A stretch of DNA of 64,000 nt from positions 62,001-126,000 of the forward strand of contig NZ_CABVHK010000003.1 in NCBI RefSeq assembly GCF_902497785.1, read 5' to 3'. The notes under the pieces were generated by a model. It was not told the origin of the DNA and did no database searches. It was given only the letters and a program-made list of their open reading frames with translations. Origin of the DNA: Pseudomonas fluorescens. GTDB lineage: Bacteria > Pseudomonadota > Gammaproteobacteria > Pseudomonadales > Pseudomonadaceae. Positions 35,837 to 45,995 of the stretch are shown here, piece after piece. The position numbers were made by a program, and so were the translations under genes. The first letter of the stretch is position 1, and every line of letters starts with the position of its first letter.

Positions 35837-37114
35837 CTAGAGAATATTGGAGTAATCCGCTTCAATCCGGTCCAGGCTCAGGTGATTCAGGAAGTTGGAG
35901 AAGCACATCCACGCCGACAGCGCGTTCATGTCGCGGAACTGTTCCGGCAAGTACTTGGGCGGCACCACCAGACCTTCATCGACCAACTGGCGCAATGTGC
36001 GCATGTCTTCCAGTGTGGTCTTGCCGCAAAACAGCAAGGGTATTTGCTCGAGCTTGCCTTTGCGCACGGCCAACTGAATGTAGTTGTAAACCATGATAAA
36101 GCCCTTGAGGTAGGACAAGTCTTTGGTGAATGGCAGACCGTTTGGCACCGAACCCCGGAAAACCCGACTGGCATTGCCGTAACTTTCCGCCATCTCGAAA
36201 CCCTGCTCGCGGAAGAACTCGAAGATTTGCAGGAAGTCCGCGCCCTCCTCCACCATGTGAATGGCGCGGGTGCGGTTGGTCAGTTTGCGCAGGCGGCTCG
36301 GGTAGGAGGCGAAGGTGATGATTTCCATCAGGATCGCCAGCCCTTCCTGCGTCACCGTCGACGAGGGCGGGCCTTTGGACAGGAAGGTGCAGATCGGCTG
36401 GTTCAGCCCGTTGAGCGTGGTGCCCACGTGCACCAGCCCTTCGTGGACTTCGAGGGCGCGCACGTCACGCTCGTTGAACATCGCGTCGGTGCGAATCTTG
36501 ATGTAGTCGGCGCCCGCCGCCGCATCGGCGACGATGCCGTCGGACTCGAATACCCGAATGGTTTCCTCGGCCTCGCCAAACACCTTGCTCAAGCGCGTCT
36601 GGAGTAAATGCACGGCGTCCTTGGCGGTAAGGATTTTCGGTTCGTCCTTCAGGTCGCCACGGCCATCGATGTTGTTCAGGTAATCGGAGAGCATCAGCCC
36701 GAGGTCCGACAACGTCGGGTCGCCCGCGTGAAACGCATCGGACGCCGCGCCGTACAACTCTTGGGAAATCAGGCCGAAATCCTCGGTGCCGCGCGCTTCG
36801 AGCATGCGCACCACCATGCGGTATTCCTTGCACATGCGGCGCATGATCTGACCGACCGGATTGAACTGGCCGAGCTGGCGAGTGATGTCACGCTCGATGT
36901 TCTGGAATTCCAGTTTCACTTTGCTGGAGTCGAAGGACAGCGGCCGGTTCAAGTAATAGTCGCGGTCCACCGCCGGCATTTCCTTGCCCTTGGCCTTGAG
37001 GAAACCCTTGCGGACACTGTCGTCCCACTTCACCGCATCGAGGACGCGAATGGGCGTCTGCGCCAGCACTATGCGATCGGACAAAATGCGTATCGTCTGC
37101 TGGTAATCGTCCAC
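35837..37114 (-). CDS. QEGLA-motif protein (DUF1704/MATCAP-like), putative metallopeptidase
   Basis: A 425-residue protein with the family signature TQEGLA (Q256-A260) and, 27 residues before it, HEGLVH (H224, E225, H229), an HExxxH motif. Relatives annotated as flavohemoglobin expression-modulating proteins belong to DUF1704, and eukaryotic MATCAP enzymes of this family are zinc tyrosine carboxypeptidases. Catalysis by the H224/E225/H229 set with E257 as a further ligand is therefore plausible but inferred. The gene starts with GTG, supported by AGGAG 6 to 7 bases upstream. No flavohemoglobin gene lies nearby. Confidence 0.86.
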   Translation of the reverse strand: MDDYQQTIRILSDRIVLAQTPIRVLDAVKWDDSVRKGFLKAKGKEMPAVDRDYYLNRPLSFDSSKVKLEFQNIERDITRQLGQFNPVGQIMRRMCKEYRMVVRMLEARGTEDFGLISQELYGAASDAFHAGDPTLSDLGLMLSDYLNNIDGRGDLKDEPKILTAKDAVHLLQTRLSKVFGEAEETIRVFESDGIVADAAAGADYIKIRTDAMFNERDVRALEVHEGLVHVGTTLNGLNQPICTFLSKGPPSSTVTQEGLAILMEIITFASYPSRLRKLTNRTRAIHMVEEGADFLQIFEFFREQGFEMAESYGNASRVFRGSVPNGLPFTKDLSYLKGFIMVYNYIQLAVRKGKLEQIPLLFCGKTTLEDMRTLRQLVDEGLVVPPKYLPEQFRDMNALSAWMCFSNFLNHLSLDRIEADYSNIL

Positions 37115-37149
37115 CCGAAACTCCTGTAGAAAACCGTTATGTGCTGGAC

Positions 37150-37704
37150 TTATTTGGCTTTGGCAAGGCGCTGATAGCGCACGGCCTCGACGAAGACATC
37201 GGAATTGGCCGGATCATCCAGGTAGGCGAACACCCGGTCCATCCGGGTATCGATCAACACGCCATCGCCATCGTCGGTCTGGAAACCTTCGCCGCTGAGG
37301 ACTTTCTGCCCCAGGGCCTGGTTGATCTGCTCGAGGTCGAGGTTGTAGACCACCAGTTCATGTGTGTCCGTGAGTTCGAAACCGGCAATGGTGAAATGCC
37401 CGCCGAACTGCGCCGGCACCTTCGCCGACAGGTACCAGCGGCTGCCATGACGCGAAACCGTGAAAGGATAGGCCTCGCGCTCTTTGGGTCTGGCCTTGAA
37501 ATAGCTGACCGCCTGATAGCGATTGTCGGCAATGCGCGTCAGTTCCAGGTTCATCGGCTCACCCCAGGCATTGGTGCTGGTCCATTTGCCAAGCAACCCC
37601 TTGGGCGCGGGGTCGCTGGTGGGCAGCGGTTCCTTGAAAGTCACCAGACAGCCACTGAGCAGCAGGAACGACAAGGCGATCACCACGACGCGCCAGGCTT
37701 TCAT
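37150..37704 (-). CDS. Hypothetical lipoprotein
   Basis: A 184-residue lipoprotein (lipobox LLSGC) with a likely beta-rich mature domain (GLLGKWTSTNAWGEPMNLELTRIADNRYQAVSYF, then GGHFTIAGFEL). Function is unknown. It precedes the QEGLA gene by 35 bases on the same strand and is probably co-transcribed with it. Confidence 0.84.
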   Translation of the reverse strand: MKAWRVVVIALSFLLLSGCLVTFKEPLPTSDPAPKGLLGKWTSTNAWGEPMNLELTRIADNRYQAVSYFKARPKEREAYPFTVSRHGSRWYLSAKVPAQFGGHFTIAGFELTDTHELVVYNLDLEQINQALGQKVLSGEGFQTDDGDGVLIDTRMDRVFAYLDDPANSDVFVEAVRYQRLAKAK

Positions 37705-37734
37705 TCAATACTCCCTATGAACAGACGACGCCCC

Positions 37735-37829
37735 GTAGGAGCTGCCGCAGGCTGCGATCTTTTGACCTTGCTTTGCTGAAGTCTCAAGAAGATCAAGATC
37801 AAAAGATCGCAGCCTTCGGCAGCTCCTAC
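37735..37829. repeat. REP doublet, GTAGGAGCTGCC family, inward arms
   Basis: Arms GTAGGAGCTGCCGCAGGCTG and inverted copy of the GCCGAAGGC subtype, so the two arms are of different subtypes. It ends 11 bases before the TetR stop codon. Confidence 0.92.
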
Positions 37830-37840
37830 AGGGGATCGGA

Positions 37841-38557
37841 TTACACCGACGCCAATACCAGATGCATATACCGCGTCAGGATACCGAGCATTTCAGCTTC
37901 GGTGTCAGGCTCGGCTTCGTTGAGCAGGCCCTGATATTCCATCCGTCCGATAATCGCCGTCAACACTTTGGCATCCTGTTGTGGTTCGCGCGAACCCAAC
38001 ACCTGGAAAAGCTGACACGATCCCTGCAGGAGAATTTGCTGATGCGAACGTACCAGCAGTGCCAGGCGCGGGTTAAGCAGCGCTTCCTGACGGAACGCTT
38101 GCTCGGCCATCAAATGCTCGCGACGGTTGATCAGTTGCCGGTGGACATAGTCCGCCATCAACCGCGCGATATCGTCTGCCAGCTGCGAGCGCGACTCGCG
38201 GCTGCCGTCGGCACTGACGACCATCTCGCGCAGCAGCCCTTCGTTGTTCACCCACAATTTGGCCATGAACGCCGCACTGCGCTCAACGTATTGGGCGAAG
38301 GTATCGGTGAGCAAGTCATCGATATCCTTGAAATAGTAAGTGGTGGCCGACAGCGGCACACCGGCTTCGGCGGCAACCGCGCGGTGACGCACGGCCCGCA
38401 CGCCATCGCGCACGACAATGCGCATGGCGGCATCGAGAATGTCCTGTCGACGCTGCTCGCTGCCCTGGCGGCTGGCCTTGCGGCCCTGGTACTGAACACT
38501 TTCAGCGACCGCAGTGGCGATACCCGCTGCACCCTCTTGAGCCATTGCACGGTTCAC
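37841..38557 (-). CDS. TetR-family transcriptional regulator
   Basis: A 238-residue regulator with helix-turn-helix VRAVRHRAVAAEAGVPLSATTYYFKDIDDLL after a 35-residue basic N-terminal extension. The effector and targets are unknown. The start is a GTG with GAGGAA about 8 bases upstream. It follows lysS in orientation but is separated by the lysS terminator; the order is as in P. aeruginosa. Confidence 0.88.
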   Translation of the reverse strand: MNRAMAQEGAAGIATAVAESVQYQGRKASRQGSEQRRQDILDAAMRIVVRDGVRAVRHRAVAAEAGVPLSATTYYFKDIDDLLTDTFAQYVERSAAFMAKLWVNNEGLLREMVVSADGSRESRSQLADDIARLMADYVHRQLINRREHLMAEQAFRQEALLNPRLALLVRSHQQILLQGSCQLFQVLGSREPQQDAKVLTAIIGRMEYQGLLNEAEPDTEAEMLGILTRYMHLVLASV

Positions 38558-38618
38558 GACAGGTATTCCTCTTTTACTTCAAAAGTAACCAATTGATACG
38601 TTTGTACCAGACAGGCAA

Positions 38619-38650
38619 TAAAAAGCCGCCTTATTCAGGCGGCTTTTTGT
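38619..38650 (-). terminator. Rho-independent terminator after lysS
   Basis: Stem AAAAAGCCGCC / GGCGGCTTTTT with a seven-base loop and flanking A and T runs, 10 bases past the lysS stop; it could work in both directions. Confidence 0.92.
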
Positions 38651-38659
38651 TTGAAACAC

Positions 38660-40162
38660 TTAAGCTTGCGGCCGCATGTGCGGGAACAGGATCACGTCGC
38701 GGATCGACGGGGAGTTGGTCAGCAGCATCACCAGACGGTCGATGCCGATACCTTCACCGGCCGTTGGCGGCATGCCGTACTCCAGCGCGCGAACGAAGTC
38801 GGCGTCATAGTGCATGGCTTCGTCGTCGCCGGCGTCCTTATCGGCCACCTGCGCCATGAAGCGCTCGGCCTGGTCTTCCGCGTCGTTCAACTCGGAGTAG
38901 GCGTTGGCGATTTCACGGCCGCCGATGAACAGCTCGAAACGGTCGGTGACGTTCGGGTTGTCGTCGTTGCGACGCGCCAGCGGCGACACTTCGAACGGGT
39001 ACTGGGTAATGAAGTGCGGCTGCTCCAGCTTGTGCTCGACCAGTTCTTCGAAAATCATCACCTGCAGTTTGCCCAGACCTTCGAAGCCCAGCACCTTGGC
39101 GCCGGCCTTCTTGGCGATGGCGCGAGCCTTGTCGATGTCAGTCAGATCGTCAGCGGTCAACTCAGGGTTGTACTTGAGGATCGAGTCGAACACCGACAGA
39201 CGCACGAACGGCTCACCGAAATGGAACACCTTGTCGCCGTAAGGTACGTCGGTAGTCCCGAGCACCAGCTGCGCCAGTTCACGGAACAGCTCTTCAGTCA
39301 GGTCCATGTTGTCTTCGTAGTCGGCGTACGCCTGGTAGAACTCCAACATGGTGAATTCAGGGTTGTGACGGGTCGATACGCCTTCGTTACGGAAGTTGCG
39401 GTTGATCTCGAACACTTTCTCGAAACCACCGACAACCAGACGCTTCAAGTACAGCTCAGGCGCGATACGCAGGAACATTTCCATGTCCAGCGCATTGTGG
39501 TGCGTTTCGAACGGCTTGGCCGCCGCACCGCCCGGGATGGTTTGCAACATCGGCGTTTCGACTTCGAGGAAGTCGCGTTGCATCAGGAAGCTGCGGATGT
39601 GCGCGATCACTTGCGAACGTACGCGGAACGTCTGGCGCACGTCTTCGTTGACGATCAGGTCAACGTAACGCTGGCGATACCGCTGCTCGGTGTCGGACAG
39701 ACCGTGGTGCTTGTCCGGCAGCGGGCGCAGGGATTTGGTCAGCAGGCGCACGCTGGTCATTTCGACGTACAGGTCGCCTTTGCCGGAACGGGCCAGGGTG
39801 CCTTCGGCGGCAATGATGTCGCCCAGGTCCCAGGTTTTCACGGCGGCCAGGGTGTCTTCGGACAGGGTTTTACGGTTGACGTACACCTGGATGCGCCCGG
39901 ACATGTCCTGAATGACCATGAACGAACCACGGTTGAGCATGAGACGACCGGCAACCTTGACCGGGATTGCAGCCTCGGCGAGCTCTTCCTTGGTCTTGTC
40001 CGCGTACTGTTTCTGCAAGTCTTCGCAGTAATTGTCGCGGCGGAAGTCGTTCGGGAAGGCATTGCCCTTGGCGCGCTCGGCAGCCAGCTTTTCCTTGCGC
40101 AGGGCGATCAGGGAGTTTTCTTCCTGTTGCAGGGCTTGCGGGTCGAGTTCTAGGTCGCTCAT
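38660..40162 (-). CDS. lysS: Lysyl-tRNA synthetase (class II)
   Basis: LysS charges tRNA-Lys. The 500-residue protein has an N-terminal OB-fold anticodon-binding domain (residues about 60-150) and the class II catalytic domain with motif 2 ([29 protein letters not shown]) and motif 3 ([11 protein letters not shown]). It forms an operon with prfB upstream (87-base gap holding a single REP), the conserved proteobacterial arrangement. Confidence 0.98.
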   Translation of the reverse strand: MSDLELDPQALQQEENSLIALRKEKLAAERAKGNAFPNDFRRDNYCEDLQKQYADKTKEELAEAAIPVKVAGRLMLNRGSFMVIQDMSGRIQVYVNRKTLSEDTLAAVKTWDLGDIIAAEGTLARSGKGDLYVEMTSVRLLTKSLRPLPDKHHGLSDTEQRYRQRYVDLIVNEDVRQTFRVRSQVIAHIRSFLMQRDFLEVETPMLQTIPGGAAAKPFETHHNALDMEMFLRIAPELYLKRLVVGGFEKVFEINRNFRNEGVSTRHNPEFTMLEFYQAYADYEDNMDLTEELFRELAQLVLGTTDVPYGDKVFHFGEPFVRLSVFDSILKYNPELTADDLTDIDKARAIAKKAGAKVLGFEGLGKLQVMIFEELVEHKLEQPHFITQYPFEVSPLARRNDDNPNVTDRFELFIGGREIANAYSELNDAEDQAERFMAQVADKDAGDDEAMHYDADFVRALEYGMPPTAGEGIGIDRLVMLLTNSPSIRDVILFPHMRPQA

Positions 40163-40191
40163 GTCTTTAAGTATTCCATCAGGTTCATTGT

Positions 40192-40237
40192 CCCCGGCCT
40201 GTGGCCGGGGATCGCCAGCAAGCCGGCTCCTACAGGG
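40192..40237. repeat. Single REP unit between prfB and lysS
   Basis: A palindrome CCCCGGCC-TGT-GGCCGGGG is followed by ATCGCCAGCAAGCCGGCTCC, one copy of a Pseudomonas REP. There is no inverted partner, so this is a singlet. Confidence 0.75.
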
Positions 40238-40249
40238 GGGATCGTTGTC

Positions 40250-41345
40250 TTACAGGCCTTGTTTCAGGCTGGCTACCAGGTATTCGTCGATGTCGCCGTC
40301 GAGCACTTTGTCGCAGTCGCTGCGTTCGATGTTAGTGCGCAAATCCTTGATTCGCGACGCATCGAGCACGTAGGAGCGAATCTGGTGACCCCAGCCGATG
40401 TCCGACTTGGTGTCTTCCAGCGCCTGGGAAGCGGCGTTGCGTTTCTGTACTTCCTGCTCGTACAAGCGCGCCCGCAACATTTTCATCGCGGTGTCTTTGT
40501 TGGCGTGCTGAGAGCGTTCGTTCTGGCAGCTGACCACGGTGTTGGACGGTACGTGAGTGATACGGACGGCCGAGTCGGTGGTGTTTACGTGCTGACCACC
40601 GGCACCGGAGGAGCGATAGGTATCGATCCGCAGGTCCGACGGGTTGATGTCGATTTCGATGTTGTCATCGATTTCCGGCGACACAAACACGGCAGAGAAC
40701 GAGGTGTGGCGACGGTTGCCGGAGTCGAACGGGCTCTTGCGCACCAGACGGTGCACGCCGATTTCGGTACGCAGCCAGCCAAAGGCGTATTCGCCCTTGA
40801 TGTGCACGGTGGCGCCCTTGATCCCGGCGACTTCACCGGCCGACAGCTCCATGATGGTCGCGTCGAAACCGCGTTTGTCAGCCCAGCGCAGGTACATGCG
40901 CAGCAGGATGTTGGCCCAGTCCTGGGCCTCGGTGCCGCCGGAGCCGGCCTGGATGTCCAGGTAGGCGTTGTTGGCGTCCATCTCACCGCTGAACATGCGA
41001 CGGAATTCGAGTTTTTCCAGCGACTCGCGCAGGCGCTCGACTTCGGCGGCGACGTCATCGACGGCGGCCTGGTCTTCTTCTTCGGCGGACATCAGCAGCA
41101 GGTCTTTGGCGTCAGCCAGGCCGGAGTGCATTTCGTCGAGGGTTTCGACGATCTGCGCCAGCAGCGACCGCTCGCGGCCCAGTTCCTGAGCGTACGACGG
41201 GTTGTTCCAGACAGACGGATCTTCAAGCTCGCGATTGACTTCGGTCAGACGCTCATGCTTTTGATCGTAGTCAAAGATACCCCCGAATAGTTTCGGAGCG
41301 CTCGGACAGGTCCTTGATACTGTTAAGGATCGGGTTGATTTCCAT
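40250..41345 (-). CDS. prfB: Peptide chain release factor 2 (programmed +1 frameshift)
   Basis: RF2 ends translation at UGA and UAA. The gene is in two frames: 24 codons from ATG at 41345 to an in-frame TGA at 41271-41273, then after a +1 shift 340 codons to the stop at 40250, giving 364 residues, the usual RF2 length. The GGQ loop ([16 protein letters not shown]) and the SPF stop-codon reading tripeptide (KSPFDSG) are intact. Low RF2 lets ribosomes pause at the TGA and shift frame, so RF2 controls its own level. An annotation that starts at 41131 would lose about 70 residues. Confidence 0.97.
41270..41285 (-). promoter_or_regulatory. Programmed +1 frameshift site of prfB
   Basis: On the minus strand the sequence is CGGGGGTATCTTTGAC: an SD-like GGGGG, the shift codon CTT, the TGA stop and a C after it. 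It differs from the E. coli site at one base. It marks recoding at codon 25. Confidence 0.96.
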
Positions 41346-41464
41346 GGCGGGCAGCACTCGTTGGCGAACTTTTGAAAGCCGGCGAGTATAACGTAATCAG
41401 ACTGTCACGGCAGCCCGCCTGGCGGCTTTAGCAGCGATTGATTAAAGCAAACACGGAGTAAATC

Positions 41465-41586
41465 TGTGGCGAGGGGATTTATCCCCGTTCGGCTGCGAAG
41501 CAGTCGCAAATCCGGACAATTGCGTCTGTCTGGCCGGACGCTGGGGGCCGCTTCGCGACCCAACGGGGATAAATCCCCTCACCACA
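41465..41586. repeat. REP doublet, TGTGGCGAGGGGATTTATCC family, inward arms
   Basis: Arms TGTGGCGAGGGGATTTATCC and inverted copy with secondary inverted CGGCTGCGAAGC / GGGCCGCTTCGC segments. It lies between wspR and prfB. Confidence 0.9.
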
Positions 41587-41634
41587 GGTTTTTTTGCCAG
41601 GCAGGTAATCTGTATTCACAAGGCCGGTAGGCCG

Positions 41635-42636
41635 TTATTCAATCCCCACCTGATTGCGCCCATTGTGCTTCGCCAGGTACAGCCCCTTGTCCGCCGCCGA
41701 GATCAGTTGCCGGCAATCGGCGCCCGGCTGCGGGGTCATGGTTGAGAGGCCGATGCTGATGGTCAGGTGTGAACCCTCGACCGGTGCGATGTGCGGGATT
41801 TTCAATGCTGCCACGGTCTGGCGCAGTTTTTCCGCCACCAGTCGGGCGCCGCCCGGTGAAGTGTTGGGCAGGACCAGGGCGAACTCTTCGCCGCCGTAGC
41901 GGGCCGGCAGGTCCGAAGGGCGGGCGCTGGCCTCACGGATGGCGCTGGCGACTTTGCGCAAGGCTTCGTCGCCTTCGAGGTGGCCGAAGCTGTCGTTGTA
42001 GGACTTGAAGTAATCCACGTCGATCATCAGCAACGACAGTTGGCTCTGGTCACGCAGGGAACGTCGCCACTCCAGCTCCAGGTATTCGTCGAAATGGCGG
42101 CGATTCGACAGGCCGGTCAGGCCGTCGGAGTTCATCAGGCGTTGCAGCACCAGATTGGTGTCGAGCAATTGCTGCTGGCTGACCCGCAACGCGCGGTAGG
42201 CCGCGTCGCGTTGCAGCAGGGTCATGTAGGACCGCGAGTGGTAGCGAATGCGCGCCACCAGTTCGATGTTGTCCGGCAGTTTCACCAGGTAATCGTTGGC
42301 CCCGGCCGCGAACGCCGCGCTTTTGACCAGCGGGTCTTCCTTGGTCGACAGGACAATGATCGGAATGTCCTTGGTCGCCGGGTGATTGCGGTATTCACGC
42401 ACCAGGCTCAGGCCGTCGAGACCGGGCATGACCAGGTCCTGGAGGATCACGGTCGGCTTGATCCGGATGGCCTGGGCAATCGCCTGATGCGGGTCGGCGC
42501 AGAAATGGAAGTCGATGTTGTCTTCATTCGACAACCCGCGACGGACCGCCTCGCCGATCATCGCCTGATCGTCGACCAACAACACCATGGCGGCGTTTTC
42601 ATCGCTCTTGAAGCCGTCGAGCTGTAATTCATTCAT
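41635..42636 (-). CDS. wspR: Response-regulator diguanylate cyclase WspR
   Basis: A 333-residue output protein of the Wsp system. The receiver domain has phospho-acceptor D67 (LQDLVMPG); a helical linker leads to a GGDEF domain with GGEEF at 248-252. An inhibitory I-site RxxD (R239-D242) lies five residues before it. Phosphorylation by WspE drives clustering and c-di-GMP synthesis, promoting cellulose or exopolysaccharide and biofilm formation. It is the last gene of the operon, 48 bases after wspF, with an AGGTGA ribosome-binding site. Confidence 0.97.
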   Translation of the reverse strand: MNELQLDGFKSDENAAMVLLVDDQAMIGEAVRRGLSNEDNIDFHFCADPHQAIAQAIRIKPTVILQDLVMPGLDGLSLVREYRNHPATKDIPIIVLSTKEDPLVKSAAFAAGANDYLVKLPDNIELVARIRYHSRSYMTLLQRDAAYRALRVSQQQLLDTNLVLQRLMNSDGLTGLSNRRHFDEYLELEWRRSLRDQSQLSLLMIDVDYFKSYNDSFGHLEGDEALRKVASAIREASARPSDLPARYGGEEFALVLPNTSPGGARLVAEKLRQTVAALKIPHIAPVEGSHLTISIGLSTMTPQPGADCRQLISAADKGLYLAKHNGRNQVGIE

Positions 42637-42684
42637 GTGCGATCACCTGAGTACTGCCTGGGCCAGGATTGCTGTTTAGCGTCG

Positions 42685-43695
42685 TCATTTGGCGAGAATC
42701 TCCAGCAATCGTGGCGCGATCTTGTCCAGCGGGCGAATTTCCATGGCAGCGTCGATGGCCGCAGCCGCCTTCGGCATGCCATACACCGCACTGCTTTGTT
42801 GGTCCTGAGCGATGGTCAGATAGCCCTGTTGGCGCATGAGTTTAAGCCCCTGCGCACCGTCGCGCCCCATGCCGGTCAACAAAACCCCGATAGCATCGCC
42901 GTTCCAGTGACTGGCCACGCTTTCAAAAAACACATCGATGGAGGGCCGATAGATCTCGTTGACCGGCTCGGCGGTGTACGCCAGCGTGCCGTTTTTCAAC
43001 AAGCGAATATGGTGATTGGTGCCGGCCAGGAGCACGGTGCCGGCCTGTGGCGGTTCGCCCTCCTGGGCCAGGCGCACATTCAGGCCGCTGGCGCTGCTCA
43101 GCCACTCGGCCATGCCGGCGGCGAACACCTGGTCAACGTGCTGCACCAGCACAATGGCAGCGGAAAAATCCCGTGGCAGACCCTTGAGCAGGATTTCCAG
43201 CGCCGCCGGGCCGCCCGCCGATGAACCGATGGCGATCAGTTTTTGTCGGGAACCCGAACTGCGCAACGGACCCGGAGCGGGACGCGCCCGATTGCTTTTG
43301 TCACCAATCAGCCAGCCGATGTTCATAATCTTGCGCAGCAACGGTGCGGCTGCTTCCTGGGGATTGCCGGCACCGATGGCCGGTGTATCCACCACGTCCA
43401 GAGCGCCATGGCCCATGGCCTCGAACACCCGATGCACGTTCTGCTGGCGGTCCACGGTAACGATCACGATCGCGCACGGGGTCTCGGCCATGATCCGCCG
43501 GGTCGCCTCCACGCCATCCATCACCGGCATGATCAAATCCATCAGGATCAGGTCCGGGGTGTTTTCGGCGCAGCGTTGCACCGCCTCGGCGCCGTTGCTG
43601 GCGACCCATATCACTTCGTGCGCCGGATCGAAGGCCAAGGCGCGGCGCAGAGCTTCCACAGCCATGGGCATATCATTGACGATTGCGATTTTCAT
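42685..43695 (-). CDS. wspF: Chemotaxis-type methylesterase WspF
   Basis: A 336-residue CheB homologue: receiver domain with D53 (LMDLIMPVMDG), then a methylesterase domain with likely catalytic S159 (AIGSSAGG), H186 (LVQHVDQ) and D279 (GMGRDG). It removes methyl groups from WspA and so dampens the system; loss of WspF leaves WspR active, the classic cause of wrinkly-spreader and small-colony forms in P. fluorescens and P. aeruginosa. It overlaps wspE by four bases. The gene looks intact here. Confidence 0.97.
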   Translation of the reverse strand: MKIAIVNDMPMAVEALRRALAFDPAHEVIWVASNGAEAVQRCAENTPDLILMDLIMPVMDGVEATRRIMAETPCAIVIVTVDRQQNVHRVFEAMGHGALDVVDTPAIGAGNPQEAAAPLLRKIMNIGWLIGDKSNRARPAPGPLRSSGSRQKLIAIGSSAGGPAALEILLKGLPRDFSAAIVLVQHVDQVFAAGMAEWLSSASGLNVRLAQEGEPPQAGTVLLAGTNHHIRLLKNGTLAYTAEPVNEIYRPSIDVFFESVASHWNGDAIGVLLTGMGRDGAQGLKLMRQQGYLTIAQDQQSSAVYGMPKAAAAIDAAMEIRPLDKIAPRLLEILAK

Positions 43696-45995
43696 GCCCG
43701 CGTTCCTCCGATGAGCTCAACCACTGCATCAAGCAGGGCGTCGTCATGAAAACTGGCTTTGGCTAGATAATAGTCGGCTCCGGCGTCCAGTCCACGACGA
43801 CGGTCTTCTTCGCGATCCTTGTAGGACACCACCATCACCGGCAGCGATTGCAGTCGATTGTCCCGGCGCAGTAACGACACCAGTTCGATGCCGTCCATGC
43901 GCGGCATGTCGATGTCGGTGATCAACAGATCGAAATCCTCCGAACGCAGGGCGTTCCAGCCATCCATCCCGTCCACCGCCACGGCCACGTCGTAGCCGCG
44001 ATTGAGCAACAGCTTGCGCTGCAATTCGCGAACGGTCAGCGAGTCATCGACCACCAGGATCCGCTTGCGCGCCGCTTCAACGGCCTGGTTGCCTTGACGG
44101 GCGATCCGTTCCAGACGCCCGGTGTTGAGCAGTTTGTCCACCGAGCGCAGCATGTCTTCGACATCGACGATCAGCACCACCGAACCGTCATCGAGCAGGG
44201 CGCCGGCGGAGATGTCCTGCACTTTGCCCAGCCGCTCGTCCAGTGGCAGGACCACCAGCGTGCGCTCGCCGATAAAGCGCTCGACCGCCACGCCGTAAAT
44301 CGCCTCGCGCTCGCGGATCACCACGACCTTGAGGGTTTGCTGACTGTTCTGACTCGCCGGGCGCTGGAGCAATTGGCTCGCCGCCACCAGTCCGACATGC
44401 CGGCCTTCGTACCAGAAATGCTGTCGGCCTTCGACCTGCACGATGTCCGCCGGCTCCAGGTCGCACATGCGCTCGATGTGGGCCAGCGGAAACGCATACG
44501 CCTCGTCGCCGACCTCCACCACCAGGCTGCGCACCACGGACAGCGTCAGCGGCACCTCAAGGTGGAAGTGACTGCCCTCGCCCGCCGTCTGCTCCAGCAC
44601 CACGGCGCCCCGCAACTGGCGGACCATGTGCTGAACGGCGTCCAGGCCGACGCCGCGCCCGGACACTTCGGTGACCCTGTCGCGCAGGCTGAAACCCGGC
44701 AGGAACAGGAAAGTCAGCAGCTCTTCCTCGCTCAGTTGCGCGGCAGTGTCGGGCGGGGACAATTGACGCTCGATGACGCTGCAGCGGACCTTTTCCAGGT
44801 CGACACCGTTGCCGTCATCACTCAGCTCCAGCACCAGCAATCCCGCTTGATGGGACGCTCGCAAGCGGATCAGACCTTCTTCAGGTTTACCGGCCAACAG
44901 GCGTTGCTCCGGGGATTCGATCCCGTGGTCGACGGCGTTGCGCAGCAGGTGCGTCAGCGGTGCTTCGAGCTTCTCCAATACGTCGCGGTCGACCTGGGTT
45001 TTCTCGCCCGTGATCTCCAGCCGCACCTGCTTACCAAGGCTGCGTCCGAGGTCGCGGACCATGCGCACCTGTCCGCTCAGCACATCGGCGAACGGCCGCA
45101 TGCGACAGGCCAGCGCGGTGTCGTACAACACTTGTGCGCGCTGACTGGCCTGCCAGGCGAACTCGTCCAGCTCGGCGTTTTTCTCCACCAGCATTTGCTG
45201 GGATTCGGCCAGCAGCCGACGGGCAACATCAAGCGCTTCCCGGGCCTCCAGGCTCAGGGCCTGGTCCTTGAGATGCACGTTGAGATTTTCCAGCGCCCGC
45301 AGGCCGTTGTTCTGCATGCGTTTGAGGCATTGCAGGGTGGCCAGGTGCGGTTTGAGTCGCAGGGTTTCTACCAGGGATTTGCTCGACAGATCGAGCAGGC
45401 TGTTCAAGCGCTCGGCCGTGACCCGCAGGACTCGCTCACCGTTTTCGGTGGTGCGTTTGGTTCGGCGCGGGGGCGCACCAGGTGTTTCGGGGGCTTCTGG
45501 TGTGGCGAAGACCGGCTCGACTTCTGCAATGAACAGGTCGGTCGAGGGTATTTCTGCCTCGGCCATGAACGGCGCAATGGGTGTGCTGATCGGTGCCGCG
45601 AGGGCCAGCGGGTCGAGCAAACGCGCCATCAACGCCACGTAGCCGTCGATGTCCGCCGGCGTCGGCGCGTTGTCAGGCGTGGCAATGCGCATCAGCAGGT
45701 CAGTGCCTTGCAGCAAGGCATCAATATGCTCGGGCCGCAGGTACAACCGCCCTTCCTGAGCGCTGACCAGGCAATCTTCCATCACATGGGCAACGCTGAC
45801 GCCGGCATCGACACCGACTATCCGCGCCGCGCCCTTGAGCGAGTGCGCGGCGCGCATGCACGATTCAAGGTGATCGGCCTGGGTCGGATCGCGCTCCAGC
45901 GCCAACAGTCCTGCGCTCAGCACTTGGGTCTGGGCTTCGGCTTCGAGGCTGAACAGTTCGAGTAACGAGGCGTCGCGCATTTGCTCGGGGGTCAT
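43692..45995 (-). CDS. wspE: Hybrid chemotaxis-type histidine kinase WspE
   Basis: A 767-residue CheA-like kinase: HPt domain with phospho-accepting H51 (AAHSLKGAARIVG), dimerisation region, HATPase domain (LRNAVDHGIESPEQR, GRGVGLDAVQHMVRQLRG), CheW-like domain and a C-terminal receiver (DLLITDIDMPRMDGIEL). It phosphorylates WspR and WspF. It overlaps both wspD and wspF by four bases. Confidence 0.97.
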   Translation of the reverse strand: MTPEQMRDASLLELFSLEAEAQTQVLSAGLLALERDPTQADHLESCMRAAHSLKGAARIVGVDAGVSVAHVMEDCLVSAQEGRLYLRPEHIDALLQGTDLLMRIATPDNAPTPADIDGYVALMARLLDPLALAAPISTPIAPFMAEAEIPSTDLFIAEVEPVFATPEAPETPGAPPRRTKRTTENGERVLRVTAERLNSLLDLSSKSLVETLRLKPHLATLQCLKRMQNNGLRALENLNVHLKDQALSLEAREALDVARRLLAESQQMLVEKNAELDEFAWQASQRAQVLYDTALACRMRPFADVLSGQVRMVRDLGRSLGKQVRLEITGEKTQVDRDVLEKLEAPLTHLLRNAVDHGIESPEQRLLAGKPEEGLIRLRASHQAGLLVLELSDDGNGVDLEKVRCSVIERQLSPPDTAAQLSEEELLTFLFLPGFSLRDRVTEVSGRGVGLDAVQHMVRQLRGAVVLEQTAGEGSHFHLEVPLTLSVVRSLVVEVGDEAYAFPLAHIERMCDLEPADIVQVEGRQHFWYEGRHVGLVAASQLLQRPASQNSQQTLKVVVIREREAIYGVAVERFIGERTLVVLPLDERLGKVQDISAGALLDDGSVVLIVDVEDMLRSVDKLLNTGRLERIARQGNQAVEAARKRILVVDDSLTVRELQRKLLLNRGYDVAVAVDGMDGWNALRSEDFDLLITDIDMPRMDGIELVSLLRRDNRLQSLPVMVVSYKDREEDRRRGLDAGADYYLAKASFHDDALLDAVVELIGGTRA

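Noticed and set aside
38651..40153. 500-codon plus-strand frame opposite lysS
   Set aside because: Mirror frame of lysS, low-complexity composition.
44094..45965. 623-codon plus-strand frame opposite wspE
   Set aside because: Shadow frame; wspE is unambiguous and coupled to its neighbours.
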